Positions 26,297 through 33,899 of a stretch of 64,000 bases of DNA are shown here, one piece after another. Numbering within the stretch: the stretch's first letter is position 1; every line of letters starts with the position of its first letter. Made by a program: the position numbers and the translations under genes. Below the pieces are notes generated by a model that searched no databases, was not told the origin of the DNA, and was given only the letters and a program-made list of their open reading frames with translations. Source of the DNA: Amnibacterium sp. CER49 (lineage in GTDB: Bacteria; Actinomycetota; Actinomycetes; Actinomycetales; Microbacteriaceae); NCBI RefSeq assembly GCF_029846255.1, contig NZ_JARVWQ010000001.1:1-64000 (forward strand). Reading direction: 5' to 3'.

Positions 26297-26355
26297 CCTA
26301 TGCCGCGCCTCGGCCGGGCGCCGACCTCCGACGCGCTCCCCCCGCGTGCAGGTCG

Positions 26356-29340
26356 TCAGGCGAAGAGGCGCTCGAAGACCGCCCGCGCGCGGCGCATCAC
26401 CCGCAGGACGTCCTCCTCGAGCACCGACGCGGAACCCGGCGGGTACTCGAGGATGCGCGCGACGCCCTCGAGGGCGGCCCGGTCGACCGGCAGCAGGTCG
26501 CTCGTCCGGTTCGTCCAGAGCGTGATCGCGCTGCGCACGCGGGAGGCGAACAGCCACGCCTCGCGCAGCTGCATGGCGTCGGCGTGATCGATGAGGCCGG
26601 CGCCGAGCGCGGCGTCGAGCGCGGCGAGCGTGCTCTGCGTGCGCAGACCCGGCACGCGCGCGGCATGCCGCAGCTGGAGCAGCTGCACGATCCACTCCAC
26701 GTCGGAGAGGCCCCCGCGGCCGAGCTTGAGGTGCCGGCTCGCGTCGGCGCCCTTCGGCAGCCGCTCCCCCTCCATCCGCGCCTTGATGCGCCGGATCTCG
26801 CGCTGCGCGGCGTCGTCGAGCCCGTCCGGGTACCGCATCCGGTCGGCGAGCGCCTCGAAGTCCTCGACGAGGGCCCGGTCGCCCGCGACGCCACGGGCGC
26901 GGAGCAGCGCCTGCGACTCCCACGTCACCGACCAGCGCGCGTAGTAGGCCTCGTACGCCCGCAGCGAGCGGACCACCGGGCCGTTCCGGCCCTCGGGCCG
27001 CAGGTCGAAGTCGAGGTCGAGGGGCAGGCGCGGATCGGCCGTGAGGCGCTTCAGCTCGGCGACGAGCACCTCCGCCTGGTGGTGCGCGACCTCGGGCGTC
27101 ATGCCGGCGATCGCGCGGAAGACGACGATCACGTCGGCGTCGGAGCCGAACCCGAGCTCCGCGCCGCCGTACCGGCCCATCGCGATCACGGCGAACTCGG
27201 GCCAGGGCCCCTCGTCACGGCGCACCGAGCGCAGCGCGCCGACGAGCATGGCCGTCGTCACGTCCGACAGGGCCGGTCCCAGCTCGCGGACCGTGATCGT
27301 GCCGAGCAGCGCGCCGAGCGCGAGGCGCAGCACCTCGCGGCGCCGCGCGGTGCGCAGCGCGGCGGCGGCGCGGTCGCGGTCCGGATGCCGCAGCACGGTC
27401 GCGGTCGTCTCCTCGCGGAGCGCCTCGCAGGAGCGCGGCCGCAGGTCCGCGTCGCGCTCGAGCCACGCGACCGCCTCGGGATGCGTCTCGAGCAGGCCGG
27501 TGACGAAGCGCGACTCGGCGAGCACGGTCGCGAGCCGCCGGGCGGCGCTCTGCGAGTCGCGCAGCAGGCGGAGGTACCAGGCCGTCTCCCCGAGCCGCTC
27601 GGACAGCCGACGGAACGCGAGCAGCCCGAGGTCCGGGTCGGGACCCTCGGAGAACCACTGCAGCAGCACCGGCAGCAGGGTGCGCTGGATCGCCGCCCGC
27701 CGCGAGACGCCCTCGGTGAGCGCCGCGATGTGGCCGAGGGCGCTCCGGGGGTCGCGGAAGCCGATGCCGGCGAGACGGTCCGCGGCAGCGGCGCTCGTCA
27801 GCTGCAGGTCGTCGGTGGGCAGGCGGCTGACGGCCGTGAGCAGGGGACGGTAGAAGAGCCGCTGGTAGAGGCCGCGGACCCGCGCGCGGACCCGCGTCCA
27901 GCGCTCGAGGAGCTCGGTCGCGCCCGCGGCGAGCCCGCTGCCGCGGGCCAGTGCCCGCAGCTCGGCCTCGTCGGTCGGCATGAGATGCGTGCGCTGCAGC
28001 CGCCGCAGCTGGAGCCGGTGCTCGAGGAGGCGGAGGAACCGGTAGTCCTCGCCGAACTCGGCCCCCTCCGCACGACCGATGTAGCCGGAGTCCGCGAGCG
28101 CGCGCAGCGCGGGGAGCGTCGCGCGCTGCCGCACCCCGTCGTCCGTGCGGCCGTGCACGAGCTGCAGCAGCTGCACGGTGAACTCGACGTCGCGCAGGCC
28201 GCCCGGGCCGAGCTTCAGCTGCCGGTCGGCCTGACCGGCGGGGATGTGCTGCTCGACGCGCTCGCGCATGCGCTGCACGCCTGCCACGAAGTCGGGCTGC
28301 GCCGACGCGGTCCACACCCGATCGCGGACGCCGTCGACGTACCGGCGCCCGAGGTCCTCGTCGCCCGCGATCGGCCGCGCCTTGAGCAGGGCCTGGAACT
28401 CCCACTGCGACGCCCACTTCGCGTAGTAGCCGAGGTGCGAGGCGAGGGTCCTGACGAGCGCCCCGTTGCGGCCCTCGGGCCGGAGGTTCGCGTCGACCTG
28501 CCACAGCGCGGGCTCGACGTCCGTCTCGTCGAGCACCCGCATGAGCGTCACGGCGAGCCGGGTCGCGACCGGGACGGGATCGAACCGCTCGTCGTCGTCC
28601 GCCCGCTCGGTGACGAAGATCACGTCGACGTCGCTCAGGTAGTTCAGCTCCCGCGCCCCGGCCTTGCCCATGCCGATGACGGCGAGCCGGGTGCGCGCCA
28701 CCGGTGCGGCACCGCCGGTGGCCCCGACCTCGGCGCGGGCGACGGCGAGGGCGGCCTCGAGCGCCGCGCCGGCGAGGTCGGCGAGCGCGGCGGCGACCGG
28801 CTCGAGGGCCTCGGTGCCGGAGACCTGCTCGAGGTCCCATGCGGCGATCCGGAGCAGCTCGCGCCGGTACGCCACGCGGAGCGCGCGGCGCCCCTCGGGG
28901 CCGGACAGCCGGGCGACGCCGCCGTCGTCCCGCACCGCTGCCCGCAGAGCGGCGAGCAGCTCCGCGGCGGACGGCGGCGCCGGCAGGGGCGCGCGGAGCG
29001 CCGCGACCTCGTCGGGGTGCCGGACGACGAAGTCGGCGAGGCCGTTCGACGCCCCGAGCACCGCGATCAGCCGCCGGGCGGCCCCGGGCTCGGCGACGGA
29101 CTCGACGAACCGCTCGGGCGACCGCTCGGCGAGCCGCTCGAGCCCCGTGAGCGCGTCGTCCGGATCGGCGACCGGCCGCTCGAAGAGCGCGAGGACGGAA
29201 CCGGGCGCGACGCCCGCGAGCGCGTCGAGCCGCTCGAGCCGAAGGGCGGCGCCGCCGAGGTCCGCGAAGCCGGCGCGGGCGAGCCGGCCGTAGCGCGACG
29301 CCCGGCGGTCAGAGGAGCTCGAGATTGGTGGCGAGCTCAT
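26356..29340 (-). CDS. glnE: bifunctional glutamine synthetase adenylyltransferase/deadenylase
   Basis: A 994-aa GlnE with two nucleotidyltransferase domains. The N-terminal deadenylylase domain has GMGKAGARELNYLSDVDVIF and the C-terminal adenylylase domain has AMGRYGGAELGFGSDADVIV; each keeps the paired aspartates for metal binding. Each is followed by a helical domain with a GPGGLRDVEFTVQLLQL or RGGLSDVEWIVQLLQL motif. It adjusts GlnA by AMP on Tyr406. Start 29340 overlaps the end of glnA2 by 32 bp, so the two are co-transcribed and coupled. Confidence 0.97.
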   Translation of the reverse strand: MSSPPISSSSDRRASRYGRLARAGFADLGGAALRLERLDALAGVAPGSVLALFERPVADPDDALTGLERLAERSPERFVESVAEPGAARRLIAVLGASNGLADFVVRHPDEVAALRAPLPAPPSAAELLAALRAAVRDDGGVARLSGPEGRRALRVAYRRELLRIAAWDLEQVSGTEALEPVAAALADLAGAALEAALAVARAEVGATGGAAPVARTRLAVIGMGKAGARELNYLSDVDVIFVTERADDDERFDPVPVATRLAVTLMRVLDETDVEPALWQVDANLRPEGRNGALVRTLASHLGYYAKWASQWEFQALLKARPIAGDEDLGRRYVDGVRDRVWTASAQPDFVAGVQRMRERVEQHIPAGQADRQLKLGPGGLRDVEFTVQLLQLVHGRTDDGVRQRATLPALRALADSGYIGRAEGAEFGEDYRFLRLLEHRLQLRRLQRTHLMPTDEAELRALARGSGLAAGATELLERWTRVRARVRGLYQRLFYRPLLTAVSRLPTDDLQLTSAAAADRLAGIGFRDPRSALGHIAALTEGVSRRAAIQRTLLPVLLQWFSEGPDPDLGLLAFRRLSERLGETAWYLRLLRDSQSAARRLATVLAESRFVTGLLETHPEAVAWLERDADLRPRSCEALREETTATVLRHPDRDRAAAALRTARRREVLRLALGALLGTITVRELGPALSDVTTAMLVGALRSVRRDEGPWPEFAVIAMGRYGGAELGFGSDADVIVVFRAIAGMTPEVAHHQAEVLVAELKRLTADPRLPLDLDFDLRPEGRNGPVVRSLRAYEAYYARWSVTWESQALLRARGVAGDRALVEDFEALADRMRYPDGLDDAAQREIRRIKARMEGERLPKGADASRHLKLGRGGLSDVEWIVQLLQLRHAARVPGLRTQSTLAALDAALGAGLIDHADAMQLREAWLFASRVRSAITLWTNRTSDLLPVDRAALEGVARILEYPPGSASVLEEDVLRVMRRARAVFERLFA

Positions 29341-30649
29341 ACGGGGTCACCTGCGAGCGGTACGCCTGCCACTCGCGCCGCTTGTTCGCGAGCACGTAGC
29401 GGAACACCTGCTCGCCGAGCGTCTCGGCCACGAGCTCCGAGTCCTCCATGAGCCGCACGGCGTGGTCGAGGTTCGACGGCAGCGGCGCGAAGCCGAGCGC
29501 GCGGCGCTCGCCGTCGGACAGCTTCCACACGTCGTCCTCGGCCTCGGGCGGCAGCTCGTAGCCCTGCTCGATGCCCTTGAGACCCGCGGCGAGCAGCAGC
29601 GCGAAGGAGAGGTAGGGGTTGGCGGCGGAGTCGATGGCGCGGTACTCGACGCGGGAGGACTGCCCCTTGCGCGGCTTGTAGAGCGGCACGCGCACGAGCG
29701 CGGAGCGGTTGTTGTGGCCCCAGCAGACGTAGCTCGGGGCCTCGTCGCCGCCCCAGAGCCGCTTGTACGAATTCACGAACTGGTTCGTCACCGCCGTGAT
29801 CTCGGGCGCGTGCTTCAGCAGGCCGGCGATGAAGCGGCGCCCGATCGTCGACAGCTGGTACTCGCCGCTCGCCGAGTAGAAGGCGTTCGAGTCGCCCTCG
29901 AACAGCGACAGGTGCGTGTGCATGCCGCTGCCCGGCTGGTTCGTCATCGGCTTCGGCATGAAGGTGGCGTAGACCCCCTGCTCGATCGCCACCTCCTTCA
30001 CGACGGTGCGGAACGTCATCACGTTGTCGGCGGTGGTGAGGGCGTCGGCGTAGCGCAGGTCGATCTCGTTCTGGCCGGGACCCGCCTCGTGGTGGCTGAA
30101 CTCGACCGAGATGCCGAGGTCCTCGAGCATGCGCACGCTGCGGCGCCGGAAGTCGTGCGCGGTGCCGCCCGGAACGTTGTCGAAGTAGCCCGCCGAATCG
30201 ACCGGCTCGGGCCCCGCAGGGCCGATGTCGCTCGACTTCAGCAGGTAGAACTCGATCTCGGGGTGCGTGTAGAAGGTGAAGCCGTGGTCGGCGGCCTTCG
30301 CGAGCGCCCGCTTCAGCACGTTGCGCGGGTCCGCCGCCGCCGGCTGACCGTCGGGGGTGGTGATGTCGCAGAACATCCGCGCCGTCGGGTCGATCTCGCC
30401 CCGCCAGGGCAGCACCTGGAACGTCGCGGGATCGGGCTGGGCCAGCACGTCGGCCTCGTACGAGCGGGTGAAGCCCTCGATGGCGGAGCCGTCGAACCCG
30501 ATGCCCTCGGCGAAGGCGCCCTCGACCTCGGCGGGCGCGATCGCCACCGACTTCAGGGTGCCGACCACGTCGGTGAACCACAGCCGCACGAACTTGATGC
30601 CGCGTTCCTCGATCGTGCGGAGCACGAAGTCGCGCTGCTTGTCGACCAC
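29309..30649 (-). CDS. glnA2: second type I glutamine synthetase paralogue
   Basis: A 446-aa GSI paralogue of the GlnA2 group. FDGSAIEGF, the MPKPMTNQPGSGMHTHLSLF segment and NNRSALVRVP show a complete active-site framework. At the adenylylation loop it reads DVWKLSDGERR, so tryptophan replaces the modified tyrosine and GlnE cannot regulate it in the usual way. GTG 30649 follows GGAGGAG. It sits in one transcript with glnE. Some GlnA2 proteins have turned to other amines (polyamine glutamylation), so the substrate is not certain. Confidence 0.95.
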   Translation of the reverse strand: MVDKQRDFVLRTIEERGIKFVRLWFTDVVGTLKSVAIAPAEVEGAFAEGIGFDGSAIEGFTRSYEADVLAQPDPATFQVLPWRGEIDPTARMFCDITTPDGQPAAADPRNVLKRALAKAADHGFTFYTHPEIEFYLLKSSDIGPAGPEPVDSAGYFDNVPGGTAHDFRRRSVRMLEDLGISVEFSHHEAGPGQNEIDLRYADALTTADNVMTFRTVVKEVAIEQGVYATFMPKPMTNQPGSGMHTHLSLFEGDSNAFYSASGEYQLSTIGRRFIAGLLKHAPEITAVTNQFVNSYKRLWGGDEAPSYVCWGHNNRSALVRVPLYKPRKGQSSRVEYRAIDSAANPYLSFALLLAAGLKGIEQGYELPPEAEDDVWKLSDGERRALGFAPLPSNLDHAVRLMEDSELVAETLGEQVFRYVLANKRREWQAYRSQVTPYELATNLELL

Positions 30650-30702
30650 GGTCGGCGTCTCCTCCTGCAGGTGCTGGTGAACCGGCCCCGGGGCCGCTCC
30701 TC

Positions 30703-30769
30703 AACCTATCCGAGGGCACCTGTCCGGCGCACGATGCACCGCCCGGCTCCCGTCGCGCTCCCCTAGCCT
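30703..30769. promoter_or_regulatory. divergent glnA2/panB promoters
   Basis: Minus strand: TAGGTT (30703-30708), giving a glnA2 leader of about 47 nt. Plus strand: TAGCCT (30764-30769), 7 bp before the panB ATG. No GlnR-type GAAAC array is seen on the glnA2 side. Confidence 0.55.
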
Positions 30770-30776
30770 GTCGGGC

Positions 30777-31592
30777 ATGACCGACGAGCCCCGCGCGAAG
30801 GTGCGCACCCGCCACTTCACGCAGGCGAAGCAGCGCGGCGTCCGCATCACCGGGCTCACGAGCTACGACGCGCAGACCGCGCAGATCTTCGACCAGGCGG
30901 GCATCGACTTCCTGCTCGTCGGCGACTCGGCCGGCAACGTCGTGCTCGGCTACGACTCCACGGTGCCGGTGACGGTCGACGAGCTGATCCCGCTGACCCG
31001 GGCGGTCGCGCATGCGGTGCGACGCGCCTTCGTCATCGCCGACATGCCGTTCGGCTCGTACGAGCACGGCCCCGACCAGGCGCTCGAGACCGGCTTCCGG
31101 TTCATGAAGGAGACAGGCGCCTCGGCGGTGAAGCTCGAGGGCGGCCGCCGCAGCGCCACGCAGATCGCCCGCCTCGTGGAGGCCGGCATCCCCGTCATGG
31201 CGCACATCGGCTTCACGCCGCAGAGCGAGCACCGGCTCGGCGGCCACCGCGTGCAGGGCCGCGGGGCCGACGCCGACGAGCTGCTCGCCGACGCGAAGGC
31301 GGTCGAGGACGCGGGCGCCTTCGCCGTCGTGCTCGAGATGGTGCCGTCGGGCGTCGCGAAGCGGGCGACGGAGCTGCTCTCGATCCCGACGATCGGCGTC
31401 GGTGCGGGACCGCACGTCGACGGCCAGCTGATGGTCTGGTCGGACTTCGCCGGTCTCACCGGCGGACGCGTGCCCCGGTTCGTGAAGCAGTACGCCGATC
31501 TGCGCTCGACCCTCACCGAGGCGGCCGAGGCGTTCCGCGAGGACGTCGCGAGCGGCGGCTACCCCGCTCCGGAGCACGAGTACCCGGACTGA
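30777..31592 (+). CDS. panB: 3-methyl-2-oxobutanoate hydroxymethyltransferase
   Basis: A 271-aa PanB, the first committed enzyme of pantothenate (CoA) synthesis: it transfers a hydroxymethyl group from methylenetetrahydrofolate to 2-oxoisovalerate. Family motifs are TSYDAQTAQIFDQAGIDFLLVGDSAGNVVLG in pieces, ADMPFGSYE, VKLEGG, AHIGFTPQS and IPTIGVGAGPHVDGQ. It lies alone between divergent glnA2 and a convergent 58-aa gene. ATG 30777 is set by the TAGCCT -10 seven bp upstream; a leaderless mRNA is likely. Confidence 0.97.
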   Translation: MTDEPRAKVRTRHFTQAKQRGVRITGLTSYDAQTAQIFDQAGIDFLLVGDSAGNVVLGYDSTVPVTVDELIPLTRAVAHAVRRAFVIADMPFGSYEHGPDQALETGFRFMKETGASAVKLEGGRRSATQIARLVEAGIPVMAHIGFTPQSEHRLGGHRVQGRGADADELLADAKAVEDAGAFAVVLEMVPSGVAKRATELLSIPTIGVGAGPHVDGQLMVWSDFAGLTGGRVPRFVKQYADLRSTLTEAAEAFREDVASGGYPAPEHEYPD

Positions 31593-31604
31593 TCCGGACC
31601 CGGG

Positions 31605-31781
31605 TCAGCTGTCGCGGGAGTCGTCCTCGGACCAGCGCCGCGAGTTCTCGGCCAGGCGGGCGGGGGCGCCCTCGGCCTCCTCGCGCGTCTTGTAGGGGCC
31701 CGCGCGGTCGCTCCACGGCGACTTCGCGCCCTGCTCGACCTGACCGGTCCGGGTGTTGTACCACCACTGCTCGTCGGCCAT
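31605..31781 (-). CDS. small conserved Trp-rich protein (58 aa)
   Basis: A 58-aa protein with N-terminus MADEQWWYNTRTGQVEQG followed by SPWSDRAGPYKTREEAEG. This matches the short actinobacterial SPOR-like family often mislabelled in databases as a methionine aminopeptidase. The WWYNT...GQVE and GPY.TREEA pieces are the family core. A TGAGGAG ribosome site lies 3 nt from the ATG and a TATCCT -10 at 31832-31837. Function is unknown; a peptidoglycan-binding role for SPOR folds is only suggestive. It converges with panB and diverges from ppgK. Confidence 0.88.
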   Translation of the reverse strand: MADEQWWYNTRTGQVEQGAKSPWSDRAGPYKTREEAEGAPARLAENSRRWSEDDSRDS

Positions 31782-31831
31782 GCAGCGCTCCTCAGGTCGG
31801 CCTTCCGCAGGGCTCGTTCGGGCCCAGGGGC

Positions 31832-31854
31832 AGGATATGCCGCCGCGCTAGGGT
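31832..31854. promoter_or_regulatory. overlapping divergent promoters, 58-aa gene and ppgK
   Basis: Minus strand TATCCT (31832-31837) serves the 58-aa gene. Plus strand TAGGGT (31849-31854) is 7 bp before the ppgK GTG at 31862. The two start regions nearly touch, so the promoters may compete. Confidence 0.55.
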
Positions 31855-31861
31855 GACGCTC

Positions 31862-32680
31862 GTGGTCCAGGCGATCGGCATCGACATCGGCGGCACGGGC
31901 ATCAAGGGCGGCCTCGTCGACATCCAGTCCGGCGAGATGCTCTCCGAGCGCATCAAGCGCTCGACGCCCGAGGGCGGTGAGCCCGACGACATCGTCGACG
32001 TGGTTCGCAGCATCCTCGGCGAGCTCGACGAGCACGCCGCCGACGCCCCGATCGGCGTCTGCTTCCCCGCCGTCGTGCGGAACGGGCGCACCATGTCGGC
32101 GGCCAACGTGTCGAAGCGGTGGATCGGCCTCGCCGCCGAGCAGCTCTTCGAGCGCGCGCTCGCCCGCGACATCACCTTCGTGAACGACGCCGACGCCGCC
32201 GGCTACGCCGAGAGCGAGTTCGGCGCCGCGAAGGACGTCGACGGGCTCGTGCTCATGACCACCCTCGGCACGGGCATCGGCAGCGCGATCATCTACCGCA
32301 ACCTGCTCGTGCCGAACGCCGAGCTCGGGCACATCGACATCGGCTCGAAGCACGACTACGAGAAGTACGCGTCGAACCTCGTCCGGGAGAAGAAGGAGCT
32401 CTCCTGGAAGAAGTGGGCCGACCTGCTGCAGACCTACTACGAGACGCTCGAGCGGCTGTTCTCCCCCGACCTGTTCATCGTCGGCGGCGGCGTGAGCAAG
32501 CACGCCGACGAGTTCCTGCCGCTGCTGAACCTCGACACCCCGATCGTGCCGGCGCAGCTGCGGAACAACGCGGGCATCCTCGGCGCCGCGGCGCTCGCGC
32601 TGCACGGCTCCGGCGAGCGGCGCACCGAGGGTGCCGAGCACCTCGTGCGGGAGACGAACGAGCGGGCGCCGAGCGTCTGA
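31862..32680 (+). CDS. ppgK: polyphosphate glucokinase
   Basis: A 272-aa ROK-type kinase of the PpgK family, which phosphorylates glucose using inorganic polyphosphate (and often ATP) and is typical of actinobacteria. Motifs: [16 protein letters not shown] for the phosphate donor, [10 protein letters not shown] with the catalytic Asp, [19 protein letters not shown], and the basic segment [15 protein letters not shown] thought to bind polyphosphate. GTG 31862 was chosen over GTG 31853 because the -10 TAGGGT overlaps the latter. Confidence 0.96.
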   Translation: MVQAIGIDIGGTGIKGGLVDIQSGEMLSERIKRSTPEGGEPDDIVDVVRSILGELDEHAADAPIGVCFPAVVRNGRTMSAANVSKRWIGLAAEQLFERALARDITFVNDADAAGYAESEFGAAKDVDGLVLMTTLGTGIGSAIIYRNLLVPNAELGHIDIGSKHDYEKYASNLVREKKELSWKKWADLLQTYYETLERLFSPDLFIVGGGVSKHADEFLPLLNLDTPIVPAQLRNNAGILGAAALALHGSGERRTEGAEHLVRETNERAPSV

Positions 32681-32692
32681 CCTGCCGGCGTC

Positions 32693-32698
32693 TATCCT
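32693..32698 (+). promoter_or_regulatory. rnpB promoter -10
   Basis: TATCCT lies about 7 bp before the inferred 5' end of the RNase P RNA. Confidence 0.6.
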
Positions 32699-32704
32699 GT
32701 TCCG

Positions 32705-33100
32705 CGGGGACGGGCCGGCAGACGGTCGCGTCGACCGTGCGGGGAGACCCGTGCGGTCGCCGAGGAACGTCCGGGCTCCGCAGAGCAGGGCGGTGGGTAA
32801 CGCCCACCCGGGGTGACCCGAGAGCAAGTGCAACAGAGAGCAGACCGCCACGCGTGCCGCGAGGTGCGCGGGGTAAGGGTGAAACGGTGGTGTAAGAGAC
32901 CACCAGGGGTCCGGGTGACCGGATCCGCTGGGTAAACCTCGCCCGGAGCAAGGTCGAACAGGGACCGATACGGTGGCTCGCCGATGGTCCCGGGTGGACC
33001 GCTGGAGGGCTGCGGCGACGCAGCCCCGAGATAGATGGCCGTCACCGCCTCCCGGTTGCGGGAGGCGGGACAGAACCCGGCGTATCGCCGACCCGCCCCC
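32705..33100 (+). ncRNA. rnpB: RNase P RNA (bacterial class A)
   Basis: The catalytic RNA of RNase P, which trims tRNA 5' ends. The universal P4 strand GAGGAACGTCCGGGCT is at about 32760. The 3' P4 partner region GGACAGAACCCGGC is at about 33067-33080. P1 closes between 32707-32720 and 33087-33100 with 12 of 14 pairs. Conserved AGAGCAAGTGCAACAGAGAG and GGTAAGGGTGAAACGGT blocks lie between. Ends are inferred from P1 and the promoter. Confidence 0.95.
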
Positions 33101-33108
33101 CTCACGCT

Positions 33109-33132
33109 CCGTCCCGCCGGCAGGCGGGGCGG
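33109..33132 (+). terminator. terminator-like hairpin after rnpB
   Basis: CCGTCCCGCC, GGCA-type loop, GGCGGGGCGG. It lies between rnpB and the convergent coiled-coil gene, without a T tract. Confidence 0.5.
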
Positions 33133-33152
33133 AGGCGGCAGGAGCCGCCCGC

Positions 33153-33899
33153 CTACTGGCCGGGCGGCGTGCGCACCAGGATGCAGTTGCTCTCCGGGTC
33201 GAGCACGACCGCGTCCGGCGGCGCGGCGCGCACCTCGGCGAGGTCGGCGCCCGTGAGCGCCATGTTGCTGCCTTCGGAGACGGTGCCGACGAGCCGGGCG
33301 GCACCGACGCCGTAGCGCGTGCGCTGCCGGTCGTAGAGCGCGACGAGGTCCTCGGGCAGCTCGGCGACGAGCGCTGCGCGCTTCGCGGTCGCCTCGGACT
33401 CCTGCCGGTCGAGCCCGGCGAGCGCGTCGTCGCGATCGGCCTCGAGGGCCCGCACGCGCTCCTCCGCGCTCGTGAGCGCGGCGCGGGACGCCGCCTCGCG
33501 CGCCTCGGCCGCCTCGAGCGCCTCGATGAGCTCGAGCTCCTCGTCCTCGAGGGTCGAGCGACGCCTGAGCAGCGACGCGATCTCCTGCTCGAGGCCCTGC
33601 GCGTCCTTCGCCGACGAGGTGGCCGCCAGCCGGCCGCGGTCGCGCTCGAGCCGCTGCTCGACGAGCGCCACGTCGGACTCCAGCCGGCGCACGCGGGTGC
33701 GGAGGTCGTCGACGGCGCCGCGGTCGTCGACCGATGCGCGGCGGGACGCGGCCCGCTCCTCGATCGCCGCCGCGAGGTCGCCGCCCGTCTGCAGGCGGCG
33801 ACGGTGCGCGGCGATGCGCCGCAGCTCGTCGTCGTGGCCCTGCAGCTCGAGCAGCCGCGCCTGCACGGCGGGCGGTGCGACGACCCCCGCGATGCTCAC
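33153..33899 (-). CDS. coiled-coil protein with degenerate C4 zinc ribbon (CdsZ-like)
   Basis: A 248-aa protein with a long antiparallel coiled coil (about residues 10-180), then the C-terminal ribbon region of the family usually annotated as C4-type zinc ribbon (CT398/CdsZ). The four zinc cysteines are lost: where homologues have two CxxC pairs this reads TVSEGSNMALTG and DPESNCILVRT, with a single Cys. The framework ADLAEVRAAPPDAVV is intact. The GTG start overlaps the previous stop by GTGA, so it is coupled to the large membrane protein. Confidence 0.9.
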   Translation of the reverse strand: MSIAGVVAPPAVQARLLELQGHDDELRRIAAHRRRLQTGGDLAAAIEERAASRRASVDDRGAVDDLRTRVRRLESDVALVEQRLERDRGRLAATSSAKDAQGLEQEIASLLRRRSTLEDEELELIEALEAAEAREAASRAALTSAEERVRALEADRDDALAGLDRQESEATAKRAALVAELPEDLVALYDRQRTRYGVGAARLVGTVSEGSNMALTGADLAEVRAAPPDAVVLDPESNCILVRTPPGQ

